DNA of 64,000 nt from Flavobacteriales bacterium (GTDB taxonomy: Bacteria > Bacteroidota > Bacteroidia > DT-38): assembly GCA_013214205.1 (NCBI GenBank), contig JABSPQ010000340.1, positions 1 to 64,000 of the forward strand, in the 5' to 3' direction. The notes under the pieces are model-generated. The model was not told the DNA's origin. It did not search any database and saw nothing but the letters and a program-made list of their open reading frames with translations. Positions 55,311-64,000 of the stretch are shown here, in pieces (position 1 is the stretch's first letter; each line of letters opens with the position of its first letter). The translations under genes and the position numbers were made by a program.

Positions 55311-56630
55311 ATGAAAACAGTAATTAAAAAAAGAATTTTGTTGTTAAGCACTTTGCTTATTTGTTTAACAGCTGCGGTACATGGCCAAAATGGTAAGCAT
55401 GGTGCTCCCGAAGACAGTGTTCAATGCCTTGAGTCGTTAAACTTATTTGGCGATGACATAAAGGCTAAAAACTATAAGTCGGCTGTTATTCATTGGAGAA
55501 CGGCGGTTACTATATGTCCTAAAGCGAGTAAAAACCTTTATATCAATGGAGCAAAAATGCTTAAATCATTGATAAAAGAAGAAGCGGATGAGGCAAAAAA
55601 GACAATTCTGATAGATTCATTGTTTTGGTTGTATGCTGAAAGAATCAAGAACTTTGGTCAAGAAGGATATGTGAAAGGCAGATGGGCTGGAGATGTATAT
55701 AAATACAAGAAAGATATTAATGGTGCATATGATCTTGCAGCAAACTCTTATGAGTTAGAGCAAAACAAAACGGATGCGAATACTGTAAATATTTATTTTA
55801 GAACAGCTTTTAGTAAATACAAAAAAAAGGAACTAGAAAAAGAATTTATTATGGAGCTCTATTTAAAATTGAGCGACGTTGTTAGTGCCAACTTAGGAGA
55901 TGCTAGAAAAGTACCTAGTTATAAGATAGTTCAAGAAGGCATGGATAAGAAATTCGCTGACCTTGCCAATTGCGAAGATTTAATTGGTGTATTTCAACCT
56001 AGGTTTGATGCTACACCAGAGGATATAGGTATGTTAAAAACAATTACAAAGTTGTTGGATAAGGTAGATTGTACTGACTCTGAATTGTTTTATGGAGCCT
56101 CGGTTAAATTAGACGCCTTAGATCCATCAGAAACGTCTAAATACAACCTAGGTAAAATGTCGATGGGTAAAAAGAAATACAGCGCGGCATTAGATTATTT
56201 TAAAGCGGCAGTTGAATTGGCATCAGATGGCGAAAAGAAAGGGAAATACTTGTTTAAAGCGGCAGAAGCGTACAAAGCGTTAGGTCAGAAACCGACTGCA
56301 AGAACATATGCTAAAAAAGCTATTGCAGCCCGACCAGGTTGGGGGATTCCATATATATTAATTGGAGATTTATATGCAATTAGCGGAAAAGAATGTGGAG
56401 AAGAAGGCAAGGATGTGAAAAAGGGTTCAGTGCAATGGGCGGCGTACGACATGTACAAAAAAGCCAAATCTGTTGACTCAGGTGTTGCAGGTGTTGCAAA
56501 TAAAAAAATGGAGCAAGCTAAATCAAGGTTTCCTGATACTGAAAAGTTATTCTTTGAAGGAGTTGAAGTTGGTGCTGCCTTTACAGTTGAGTGCTGGATT
56601 AATGAAACCACAATCGTTAGGGCAAGATAG
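55311..56630 (+). CDS. Secreted tetratricopeptide-repeat protein
   Basis: 439 aa with a signal peptide (KRILLLSTLLICLTAAVHGQ). Helical repeats fit TPRs, most clearly the N-terminal pair (FGDDIKAKNYKSAVIHWRTAVTICP) and the C-terminal block (LGKMSMGKKKYSAALDYFKAAVELA, KGKYLFKAAEAYKALGQKPTARTYAKKAIAARPGWGIPYILIGDLYA, about 283-350). Probably a periplasmic scaffold. It follows the OMP gene after one base and precedes lptC by 18 bp. Confidence 0.8.
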   Translation: MKTVIKKRILLLSTLLICLTAAVHGQNGKHGAPEDSVQCLESLNLFGDDIKAKNYKSAVIHWRTAVTICPKASKNLYINGAKMLKSLIKEEADEAKKTILIDSLFWLYAERIKNFGQEGYVKGRWAGDVYKYKKDINGAYDLAANSYELEQNKTDANTVNIYFRTAFSKYKKKELEKEFIMELYLKLSDVVSANLGDARKVPSYKIVQEGMDKKFADLANCEDLIGVFQPRFDATPEDIGMLKTITKLLDKVDCTDSELFYGASVKLDALDPSETSKYNLGKMSMGKKKYSAALDYFKAAVELASDGEKKGKYLFKAAEAYKALGQKPTARTYAKKAIAARPGWGIPYILIGDLYAISGKECGEEGKDVKKGSVQWAAYDMYKKAKSVDSGVAGVANKKMEQAKSRFPDTEKLFFEGVEVGAAFTVECWINETTIVRAR

Positions 56631-56648
56631 GTTCTAATTCGTTTATGA

Positions 56649-57191
56649 ATGGCTAAATTCGGAGTCGGATATTTACTTTCAATACTTATTCTCTTTAGTT
56701 CGTGCGAGAGCGATGTAGACGTGTTTAAATTCGTAATGGACGATGAGGAAGCACCCGTTATAACTTCCTTCGATCTTTACATCACACAAAGCGACTCGGG
56801 AAAAATTCAATACAAAATATTTTGTCCGAGGTTAGGCCTTTTTGAAGGCGAGGAACCTTACAAAGACCTGCCAAAAGGGTTTAATGCCGAAATATTTGAT
56901 GATAACGCAAAGCCGGAATCGTTTATTAGTGCCAATAAAGGCAAGCTGTTTAACAACAATACCTTAATGGATGCCCGTGATAATGTGGTAGTAATAAATG
57001 TGGAAGGCGATACATTGTATACTGAACATTTAATTTGGGATGGTGAAAAAGAGATTATTTTTACAGACGATCCTGTAGAGATCAGGACGAAGGATGATAT
57101 TATTTTCGGAGATGGTTTAGAAGCCAACCAAAGTTTTACAAAATATACTATTAAAAATCCGCGAGGAGAAAGTAACTTGGACGATGATTAA
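56649..57191 (+). CDS. lptC: LPS export protein LptC-like lipoprotein
   Basis: LptC receives LPS from the LptBFG transporter and passes it to LptA. 180 aa. A lipobox at FSSC (C19) suggests a lipoprotein rather than the TM-anchored E. coli form, common in Bacteroidota. The beta-jellyroll is recognisable in NVVVINVEGDTLYTEHLIWDGEKEIIFTDDPVEIRTKDDIIFGDGLEANQSFTKY. Its stop overlaps the start of the next small gene by 8 bp. Other lpt genes are not in the window. Confidence 0.85.
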   Translation: MAKFGVGYLLSILILFSSCESDVDVFKFVMDDEEAPVITSFDLYITQSDSGKIQYKIFCPRLGLFEGEEPYKDLPKGFNAEIFDDNAKPESFISANKGKLFNNNTLMDARDNVVVINVEGDTLYTEHLIWDGEKEIIFTDDPVEIRTKDDIIFGDGLEANQSFTKYTIKNPRGESNLDDD

Positions 57192-57375
57192 AATATTTAA
57201 GATATTTGAAATAGTTTGGTTGCTAATAGCAATCATGGGAGCTGTTATGTCGGTATATAAGATAAGTACTGTGGGAATCGATGAGGCATATATGTTTATT
57301 GCAATGATGGTTGCAGGTGGGATTTCTTACGTATTACGTAGACGACGACGAATCTCGTATGAGAAAGAGGGGTAA
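57184..57375 (+). CDS. Small conserved membrane protein, unknown function
   Basis: 63 aa. Two hydrophobic stretches (FEIVWLLIAIMGAVMSVY, about 8-25; EAYMFIAMMVAGGISYVL, about 34-51) are followed by a strongly basic tail (RRRRRISYEKEG), predicting both ends in the cytoplasm. The start overlaps the lptC stop by 8 bp, which supports a real, translationally coupled gene. It lies between lptC and a CorC-like gene, where I recall similar small proteins in other Bacteroidota. No function is known to me. Confidence 0.65.
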   Translation: MIKIFKIFEIVWLLIAIMGAVMSVYKISTVGIDEAYMFIAMMVAGGISYVLRRRRRISYEKEG

Positions 57376-57396
57376 GAGAAACTTTTCATATTCAAC

Positions 57397-58650
57397 ATGA
57401 GTATTCCATTAACAATTCTACTTTCACTTCTTAGTTCCTTCTTTTTTTCGGGAATGGAAATGGCGTTTGTTTCGGCTAACCGACTTAAAATTGAGTTGGA
57501 AAACAAACAGGGCAAATTTTCGGCTCAAATTCTTTCAAAATTCATTAAAAAACCAGCCTGGTTCATAGGTGCTCTATTGGTAGGCAACAATGTGTCGCTG
57601 GTAATTTACGGTATGGCCATGGCTCACTTAATTGAGCCGTTTGTACAGCAAGTCGTTCAGTCAGATACTATCGTATTGGTCGTTCAAATTGTTATTTCGA
57701 CATTGGTAGTTTTGTTTTGGGCCGAGTTTCTCCCTAAAACCATGTTTAGAATTGATCCAAATCGAATCTTAAACATGTTTGCCGTTCCAGCTTGGATCAT
57801 CTATTATTTGCTGTGGGTTTTTGTTTGGATCGTAATTGGTCTTTCCGATTTTATTTTGAAAAAGGCACTTAAGGTTTCCATTACAGATGGTGAAGACATC
57901 GTTTTCGGAAGGTTAGATCTCGATGACTATTTAAAGGAGGCTAGTGAAGGAGCCAAAGAGGAAATTGATCAGGAAATTCAGATAATTCAAAATGTATTGG
58001 ATCTTTCTAAAATTAAAATTAGAGAATGTATGGTGCCGCGTACAGAGATTGTGGCGCTACCAATAGATGCGTCAAAAGAGGACTTACGAAAGAAGTTTAT
58101 AGAAACGTGGCATTCAAAAATCCTGATTTACAAAGATTCTTTGGACGATATTATTGGCTACGTTCATGTTTATGATGTGTTTAAGAACATAGAGAGTGTA
58201 AAATCATCAATGCGACCCATTATTTGGATTGCAGAAGCAATGCCAGCAAACGAGTTATTGGGGCAGTTTATTCAGCAACGAAAAAGTTTGGCTGTAGTAC
58301 TCGACGAATTTGGTGGTACTTCGGGAATGGTTACTATAGAAGATGTTGTAGAGGAGATTTTTGGGGAGATTGAAGATGAGCATGATGTGGATAAGCAGAT
58401 TGAAAAACAAATTGAAAAAAATAAGTATGTTTTCTCTGCTAGGCTTGAGATTGACTACTTAAACGATGAGTTTAAATTAGGCATTCCCGAGTCGGAAGAT
58501 TACGAAACATTGGGTGGTTATATCGTCAATCACCTTCAGAATATCCCCAAATTAAACGACCGATTTGAAATGGATAATTTCCGATTTACCATTACATCTG
58601 TAGAAAAAACCCATATAGACAAAGTTTACATGGAAGTTTTGGGTAAATAG
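57397..58650 (+). CDS. CNNM/CorC-HlyC family membrane protein (hemolysin-like)
   Basis: 417 aa. A DUF21/CNNM membrane domain (about 1-180; SSFFFSGMEMAFVSANRLKIE is the family start), two CBS domains (about 195-315; RECMVPRTEIVALPID, LAVVLDEFGGTSGMVTIEDVVEEIFGEIEDE) and a CorC_HlyC domain (about 335-417; GGYIVNHLQNIPKLNDRFE). The family includes Mg/Co efflux proteins and, in Flavobacterium, the gliding protein GldE. Which one this is cannot be told. It sits in the lptC-ppiD envelope cluster. Confidence 0.88.
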   Translation: MSIPLTILLSLLSSFFFSGMEMAFVSANRLKIELENKQGKFSAQILSKFIKKPAWFIGALLVGNNVSLVIYGMAMAHLIEPFVQQVVQSDTIVLVVQIVISTLVVLFWAEFLPKTMFRIDPNRILNMFAVPAWIIYYLLWVFVWIVIGLSDFILKKALKVSITDGEDIVFGRLDLDDYLKEASEGAKEEIDQEIQIIQNVLDLSKIKIRECMVPRTEIVALPIDASKEDLRKKFIETWHSKILIYKDSLDDIIGYVHVYDVFKNIESVKSSMRPIIWIAEAMPANELLGQFIQQRKSLAVVLDEFGGTSGMVTIEDVVEEIFGEIEDEHDVDKQIEKQIEKNKYVFSARLEIDYLNDEFKLGIPESEDYETLGGYIVNHLQNIPKLNDRFEMDNFRFTITSVEKTHIDKVYMEVLGK

Positions 58651-58716
58651 GTTGTTAAAAGGCCATTTAAATCGAATAAACCATCGTATCTTCACGGCTC
58701 TAAAAAAAATGAACCA

Positions 58717-60834
58717 ATGGCAGAATTAGAAAGTATCAGGAAAAGAACCACCTTGTTGATGATTATTATCGGATCAGCAGTGCTCTTGTTTGTAATAGGA
58801 ACTGACTTTACAGGACAAAGTTTAGCTCCTCGAAGTACTGAAATAGCAGTAATTAATGGCGAAGATGTTACTCCTCGCGATTGGGATGCTAGAATTCAAA
58901 CTCAAATAGATGATTTTAAACAACGTTCTGGTCAGCCAACTCTTGATGATAGAACTATGGACTTTATTAGAACCCAAGTTTGGAATCAGTTAAAAGAGGA
59001 AATTGTTCTTGGAATCGAATTTGACAAACTGGGTATTTCTGTTAGTGCTGATGAGTTAGAAAACATGACTACGGGACGAAACCCGCATCCACAAGTTGCT
59101 CAAGTGCCAGTTTTTAGAGACGCAAGTGGCCGATTTAACCCCGCTTTGGTTATGCAGTATATGCAAAACATGGATAATGATGTAACAGGACAGCAAAAGG
59201 CAGATTGGCTTTCATTAGAAAAAGGAATTGAAGCCGAAAGAATTCGTTCTAAGTATACTTCTATGGTTAAGCAGGGAATGTATGTTACCAACGAAGAAGT
59301 TCAAGCAAATTTAGTAGGTAACAGTAAATTGGCATCTATCAAATATCTTGTAAAAGATTACAGATCTATTGCTGATGATGCAGTTGAAGTGACCGATGCA
59401 GATATTAAAAGCTACTATAATAGTCATGTTGATGATTACACGCAAGAGGCTTCAAGAACTGTTAAATGTGTTGTGTTTAATGTTGATCCATCGGATGATG
59501 ATAAGCAAAAAGTGTCTGATTGGATTAATGAAATCAAGGTTGAATTCGCTGCAAGTACAGACGACAGCCTTTATGTAAACATCAATGCAGACTCTAGATA
59601 TTTTGGAATTTACAATACAAAAGGGGAGTTACCATTAAGTATTGATTCTATTATGTTTGAGTCGGAAGTGGGATACGTATCTGATGTGTTTATTGAAGGA
59701 CGAGCTTACAATGTGGCAAAATTGATCAATAAGAAATTTGCACCAGATTCTGCAAACGCAAGATACATTTACATTGGTTCTAACGATAACGAGGGTACTA
59801 GATCTAAAGAAGAGGCTAAAGTGTTTGCCGATAGTATTTTGCAGCTGATTAATGTAGTAGGAGTTGACTTTACTGAAATGGCAGTAGCTAACTCAGATGA
59901 TCAGAATAAGGAACAAGGTGGTGAGATTGGTTGGTTTCGTGAAGGCATGCAGCCCAAGATAATTAGCGATTTCTGTTTCGATATGGAATCTGAAACGGGA
60001 AAACCTGCTATTGTTGAAATTGATGCTGGATATCTTATTATAGAACTTACGGATAGAACAGAACCTGTAAACAAAGTGCAAGTTGGAATTATTGATAGAG
60101 AACTCGGGCCGAGTAACGCTACATTCCAAGCACTTTTTACTAAAAGTAGTGAGTTTGCCGGAAAAAATAAAAAAGCGGAAGATTTCCTTACAGCTATCGA
60201 GTCTGAGGATTTAGCTCCTCTTGCAAAAACGTTAGAGAACATTAAGAAAGGCGATAGAAGTTTGGGAGGAATTGAAGGTTCTAGAGAGGTTGTTAAATGG
60301 ATTAATGCGGCAGAAGAAGGAGATGTATCAACAGCTATAGAAATAGGAGAATCTTATTTAGTGGTTCTTTTAGAAGATATATATGAAGATGGTAATACGC
60401 CTTTAGAAAAAATTAAAACAGAAGTTGAGTCGGCTGCCAGAAAAGAGAAGAAGGCCGAGATGCTAATTGAAGAATTAACAGCAGCTTTATCCGAATCGGG
60501 TACAGTTGATGGCGCTGCTACTAAGTTGAGTGTGGATGTGAAAACTGCTACAGGCGTAACGTTTGCTTCTAACAGTATACCAACTGTAGGAAACGAACCA
60601 GCATTAGTAGGAACTATATTTGGATTGTCTGATGGGCAAACTTCTAAACCAATTAAAGGTGAGAATGGCGTTTACATCGTAATGTTAGAAGCAATTCAAG
60701 AACTAGTACTGGGAAATCCGAATACATCAAAATCTATTCTTAGCAGTGGTGCAAAATCAAAAGCAGATTACTTGTTAATCAAAGCGATTTTGGACAACGC
60801 CGAAGTAACGGATAACCGTTCTGAGTTCTATTAG
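58717..60834 (+). CDS. PpiD/SurA-like periplasmic peptidyl-prolyl isomerase
   Basis: 705 aa. One N-terminal membrane anchor (about 12-28, TLLMIIIGSAVLLFVIG) followed by a SurA/PpiD N-terminal chaperone domain (EIAVINGEDVTPRDWDARI..., about 45-185) and a parvulin-like domain (about 345-450; EEAKVFADSILQLINVVGVDFTEMA, GEIGWFREGMQPKIISDFCF). A second degenerate parvulin region may follow (GSREVVKWINAAEEGDVSTAIEIGESYLVVLLE). It helps outer-membrane and periplasmic proteins fold. Last gene of the coaX to ppiD run, converging on rodA. Confidence 0.92.
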   Translation: MAELESIRKRTTLLMIIIGSAVLLFVIGTDFTGQSLAPRSTEIAVINGEDVTPRDWDARIQTQIDDFKQRSGQPTLDDRTMDFIRTQVWNQLKEEIVLGIEFDKLGISVSADELENMTTGRNPHPQVAQVPVFRDASGRFNPALVMQYMQNMDNDVTGQQKADWLSLEKGIEAERIRSKYTSMVKQGMYVTNEEVQANLVGNSKLASIKYLVKDYRSIADDAVEVTDADIKSYYNSHVDDYTQEASRTVKCVVFNVDPSDDDKQKVSDWINEIKVEFAASTDDSLYVNINADSRYFGIYNTKGELPLSIDSIMFESEVGYVSDVFIEGRAYNVAKLINKKFAPDSANARYIYIGSNDNEGTRSKEEAKVFADSILQLINVVGVDFTEMAVANSDDQNKEQGGEIGWFREGMQPKIISDFCFDMESETGKPAIVEIDAGYLIIELTDRTEPVNKVQVGIIDRELGPSNATFQALFTKSSEFAGKNKKAEDFLTAIESEDLAPLAKTLENIKKGDRSLGGIEGSREVVKWINAAEEGDVSTAIEIGESYLVVLLEDIYEDGNTPLEKIKTEVESAARKEKKAEMLIEELTAALSESGTVDGAATKLSVDVKTATGVTFASNSIPTVGNEPALVGTIFGLSDGQTSKPIKGENGVYIVMLEAIQELVLGNPNTSKSILSSGAKSKADYLLIKAILDNAEVTDNRSEFY

Positions 60835-60838
60835 TAGA

Positions 60839-62104
60839 TTACCTGCCCAATACATCTTGTCTTTGTGAATCCTGGTTGATTAGGATAAACAAAAGAATTG
60901 TAAACGACCACAACGAAGATCCTCCGTAACTTAGGAAAGGGAGAGGAATACCAATTATGGGTGCAAGACCAATGGTCATGCCGATGTTGATTGCAAAGTG
61001 GAAGAAAAAGATAGACGCAACACCATATCCATACAGTTTAGAGAACATTAATTTCTGTCTTTCGGCCATTTCTATAATTCTAATAAACAGAAATACAAAT
61101 AGCCCTACGATCACCAAGCTCCCTAGAAAGCCCCATTCTTCCCCTATGGTACAAAAAATGAAATCGGTACTCTGTTCAGGAACGAAGTCGAACTTGGTTT
61201 GTGTGCCCTTTAAATAGCCTTTACCGGTAAATCCACCAGACCCTATGGCTATTTTAGATTGATTGATGTTGTAGCCTGCTCCATGTATATCTGCTTGGAT
61301 TCCTAACAAAACTTCTATTCTTTGTTTTTGATGAGGCTCAAGTATGTTTTCAAAAACGTAATCCACGCTCAAAGTAAATGAAACAGCAATGGTCATTACT
61401 CCAAGTACAATTGCTCTGTCGAACTTTTTTTGACGGACCAACCAAAATCCAATTCCGCTTAAAACAATAATACAAGAGGTTAATATAATTTGATTTATCA
61501 GTAATGCCAGTACAAACAACACAAGCATGGTTGCACCAAATAGCAATACGTATCCAGGCAAGCCCATTCTGTACAACACGAAAATTAATGAGAAGAATAC
61601 CAAGGTAGAGCCAGTATCATTCTGAAGTAAAATAAGCACAGCTGGAAACAGAATAATGGATACTATAATTAGTTTGGTTTTTAGCTCTTTATAGCTTAAC
61701 CTGTCCATGCTCATGTATTTAGCCAGTGCTAAGCAGGTTGCGAACTTTGCGAATTCGGAGGGTTGAATCTTAAAACTTCCGATGTTGATCCACGATTTTG
61801 AACCCGCAATTTCATCACCAACAATCAATACAAGAATCAAAACGAACATCATTATCCCATAAATGAGAAATGCCATTTTATTAAACAGATCGTAATTTGT
61901 TACCAATATCATAAAGGCCAGTACTATCGAAGTGCCTATCCAAAGAAGTTGTTTCCCATAATTTTGTGATAGGTCGAAAATACTTGGATGAGCTTCATTG
62001 TAAGAAGCCGAAAAAATATTCATCCACCCAAATAGTAGGAAGCATAAGTAGGTGAGTACCACCACCCAGTCAATTCGTTCGAAGAAGCTCTCTTGTATTC
62101 TCAA
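60839..62104 (-). CDS. rodA: Rod-shape determining glycosyltransferase RodA
   Basis: RodA is the SEDS-family peptidoglycan polymerase of the elongasome, working with PBP2. 421 aa, about 10 helices. Landmarks: SWINIGSFKIQPSEFAKFATCLALAKY (with the SEDS 'QPSEF/KF' motif), NDTGSTLVF (catalytic Asp region) and IIGIPLPFLSYGGSSL near the C-terminus. Start is TTG, overlapping the mrdA stop as TTGA, so translation is coupled to mrdA; the premature stop in mrdA may therefore also reduce RodA. Confidence 0.96.
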   Translation of the reverse strand: MRIQESFFERIDWVVVLTYLCFLLFGWMNIFSASYNEAHPSIFDLSQNYGKQLLWIGTSIVLAFMILVTNYDLFNKMAFLIYGIMMFVLILVLIVGDEIAGSKSWINIGSFKIQPSEFAKFATCLALAKYMSMDRLSYKELKTKLIIVSIILFPAVLILLQNDTGSTLVFFSLIFVLYRMGLPGYVLLFGATMLVLFVLALLINQIILTSCIIVLSGIGFWLVRQKKFDRAIVLGVMTIAVSFTLSVDYVFENILEPHQKQRIEVLLGIQADIHGAGYNINQSKIAIGSGGFTGKGYLKGTQTKFDFVPEQSTDFIFCTIGEEWGFLGSLVIVGLFVFLFIRIIEMAERQKLMFSKLYGYGVASIFFFHFAINIGMTIGLAPIIGIPLPFLSYGGSSLWSFTILLFILINQDSQRQDVLGR

Positions 62105-63906
62105 TATCTAAAAGTGCTATCAGGATAATAAATACGGTCTGCCATCCTTTGTCGAGTGATGGTATCCGTTAAATACTTTTCAATCATTAAACTCGCAATA
62201 GGTGCAGCCATTGTAGAGCCATACCCTGCGTTTTCTATATAAGCTGCAATAGCAATTTTAGGATTATCCATTGGGGCGAACGATATAAAAATAGAATGGT
62301 CGTCGCCATGAGGATTTTGCGCGGTGCCTGTTTTTCCACAAACTTTAATGCCCTTTATTCTTGCTTTGCCACCAGTGCCACCCTGTTTTTCAATAACATC
62401 ATACATGCCTTCCCTTATTAAATCGTAATGTTTTTTATCAATGGAAGTTGTCATTTTAGGGTATAAGCTATCTTCTTGGGAAGGGGTTGGTATAACAATG
62501 TGAGGCTTGTAATAATAACCTTTGTTCGCAAAAATGGCTGTCATGTTTGCCATCTGTAAGGGGGTTACGCTCATTTCTCCCTGACCAATTGCCAATGACA
62601 CTACAGTTAACGACTTCCATCTCCCAGAACCATGCTGTCGGTCGTATGTATCTACGGTAGGTACAAGACCCGAAATTTCGTTGGGAATATCGATGTCTAA
62701 TTTTGTACCCAATCCAAATGATGTAACATGGCCTCTCCATTTTAGAAACCCTTTTTCGGCCGGACTGTATTTATCAATTATGTCGCGGAAAACGTGGCAA
62801 TAATAAGCGTTACACGATGTTCGGATGGAGTATTTTAAGTTTATCGGCGATTGATGCGAATGACAACCTACATGTAATCTACCAGCATCGTAACCTCTTT
62901 TACAGCTGTAATACGTCGCACTGTCTACCACATCTTCCTGCATGCCTACTAATGCATTAACCAATTTAAAGGTAGAGCCAGGAGGGTATTGAGCCATTAT
63001 AGCACGATTAAATAGAGGTTTAAGGGTGTCTTTGGTAAGTTTAAGATAATTTTTAGCTCGCGATCTGCCAACTAAAGTATTGGGATCGTAAAACGGACTT
63101 GAAATTAATGCTAATATTTCACCAGTTGCGGGATCAATTGCTACTACGCTTCCACTTTTTCCTTTGAGTAAGGATTCTCCAAAAAGTTGGAGCTCCAAAT
63201 CAATCGTTAAGGTGATGTCTGTTCCTGTTATTGCTTTAACATCGTGCTCGCCATCTTTAAATTTTCCTTGCAATCTACCAAAAACATCCACCATCATCAC
63301 CGATTTTCCATTGGTGCCTCTTAGTAAGTACTCGTAAGATTTTTCTATTCCATTTATTCATGTGTAATCTCCCGCTTTATACGTGCTGTCTTTTTCAATT
63401 AGTCTTCGGCCTACTTCGCCAATATTACCAAAAATATGACATGCCATGTTGTGGGCATATTTTCGCGTGGTTCGGGGCTGACCATAAAATCCGCTGTAAC
63501 CGTGCATTCTTTCTTGGAAGGCAGCGTAGGTTTCAGCCGATACTTGTTTGAGGAAAATGGATGGTTTTCTCCAGGAGTATGATTTTACTTTTTCTATTTT
63601 CTTAATACAAGTTTCTTTACTGATGGCAAGGGTTTCGCACATTCCTAAAGTGTCAAATTCTGACATTTGACGAGGGATTAACATAATATCGTACGAGGCT
63701 TGATTGTAAACTAGTAGCTTGTGATTACGATCATATATTAATCCGCGGGCAGGATATTCTGTAATATGCCGGGTAACATTATTGTCGGCAGATAGTTTCC
63801 ACGAATCATCTACAATTTGTAAGAAAAAAAGTCGGATTAAGTATATGAAAGCAAGCCCACAAATGATTAAAATGAAAATTATTTTTTTCTCTTCTGCCGC
63901 TGTCAT
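62101..63906 (-). pseudogene. mrdA: Penicillin-binding protein 2 (MrdA), interrupted by an in-frame TGA
   Basis: PBP2 is the elongasome transpeptidase partnered with RodA. Codons from 63906 to 62101 form one frame of about 600 residues, the right length, broken only by TGA at 63358-63360 (codon 183). The sequence around it reads KAGDYT-stop-INGIEKSYE; PBP2s normally have Gly there (GINGIEKSYE), and GGA to TGA is one base change. The transpeptidase motifs are intact downstream: STFK (about 311), SCN and KTG (CGKTGTAQNP). The N-terminus has the membrane anchor (IIFILIICGLAFIYLIRLF). It may be a real nonsense mutation, readthrough or a sequence error; the gene family is normally essential. Confidence 0.85.
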
Positions 63907-64000
63907 TTGCTCTTTCTATAGGTGAGGTATTGGTGTATCACCATTAACAGCACGGTAAATATTGTGCTATATATACAACGTAATAAAGTTGAAAAGAATG
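63903..64000 (-). CDS. mreD: Rod-shape determining protein MreD, C-terminal end (partial)
   Basis: On the minus strand, 32 codons run into the window edge and end at TGA (63903-63905), overlapping the mrdA ATG (ATGA). The residues FFSTLLRCIYSTIFTVLLMVIHQYL contain a membrane helix with a short basic tail, as expected for the end of MreD, and mreD is the usual gene before mrdA-rodA. The call rests mainly on this gene order. Confidence 0.7.
   Translation of the reverse strand, partial: FFSTLLRCIYSTIFTVLLMVIHQYLTYRKSK

Noticed and set aside
63358-63360. TGA read as glycine (alternative genetic code)
   Set aside because: TGA ends many normal genes in this window (ruvB, queG, maeB and others), so the code is standard and the mrdA TGA is a local event.
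1-64000. CRISPR array, rRNA genes, prophage or toxin-antitoxin pair
   Set aside because: I looked for regularly spaced repeats, rRNA signatures, integrase/capsid-type proteins and small overlapping TA pairs and saw none.

Overview
The window is AT-rich chromosomal DNA from a member of the Bacteroidota, most likely class Flavobacteriia (order Flavobacteriales or close kin). Evidence: the type IX secretion (T9SS) translocon SprA, a T9SS type B gliding-motility C-terminal domain and an orphan type A sorting domain; the gene order malic enzyme-ruvA-sprA-gcvH-tonB; almost no Shine-Dalgarno sequences; several TANNTTTG (-7) promoter elements; and frequent GTG/TTG starts. TGA is used as an ordinary stop in many genes, so the genetic code is standard.

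Layout. 1-137: right end of an IS66-family element. 0.2-2.2 kb: ruvB-queG (+). 2.3-4.2 kb: sirtuin-outer membrane barrel-ubiX (-). 4.3-14.8 kb: maeB-ruvA-sprA-gcvH (+). 14.9-17.2 kb: three tandem TonB-like energy transducers; the third is broken by a -1 frameshift and also lacks its C-terminus. 17.2-20.0 kb: cysC-cysD-cysN (-), which make PAPS. 20.0-20.4 kb: divergent promoter region with a candidate histidine leader peptide. 20.4-27.3 kb: complete hisGDCBHAFIE operon (+), running into an SLC13 permease and cysQ, so sulfate activation genes flank the his operon. 30-36 kb: gmd, a GDP-fucose synthase, and a WecA-like phospho-sugar transferase between two RemB-like outer-membrane proteins (surface polysaccharide). 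36.3-39.7 kb: SCO and DUF420 proteins, a TolC-like protein, tsaB. 39.8-45.0 kb: orphan T9SS domain, then on the minus strand a YD-repeat-like secreted protein, a YyaL-like thioredoxin protein, an LEA_2-like lipoprotein and an M20 dipeptidase. 45.1-50.7 kb: large PKD/T9SS adhesin-like protein, gpmI, orphan histidine kinase. 50.8-53.0 kb: a second GDP-sugar epimerase/reductase and a DegT-fold enzyme whose PLP lysine is a histidine; together these suggest GDP-L-colitose synthesis. 53.1-53.2 kb: tRNA-Phe with its own promoter and terminator. 53.3-60.8 kb: envelope cluster coaX-OMP-TPR-lptC-small membrane protein-CorC-like-ppiD. 60.8-64.0 kb (-): mreD (partial)-mrdA-rodA cell-elongation genes, with mrdA interrupted by an in-frame TGA.

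Functional picture: a cell-envelope-heavy housekeeping region. It joins T9SS secretion, TonB energisation, deoxy-sugar nucleotide synthesis (GDP-mannose to fucose, perhaps colitose), sulfate activation probably serving sulfated surface glycans, LPS transport and cell-wall elongation. There is no CRISPR array, rRNA operon or prophage. The points most worth a second look are the two interrupted genes (tonB paralog with a canonical slippery heptamer; mrdA with TGA at a conserved glycine), the his leader peptide, and the colitose-type pair.
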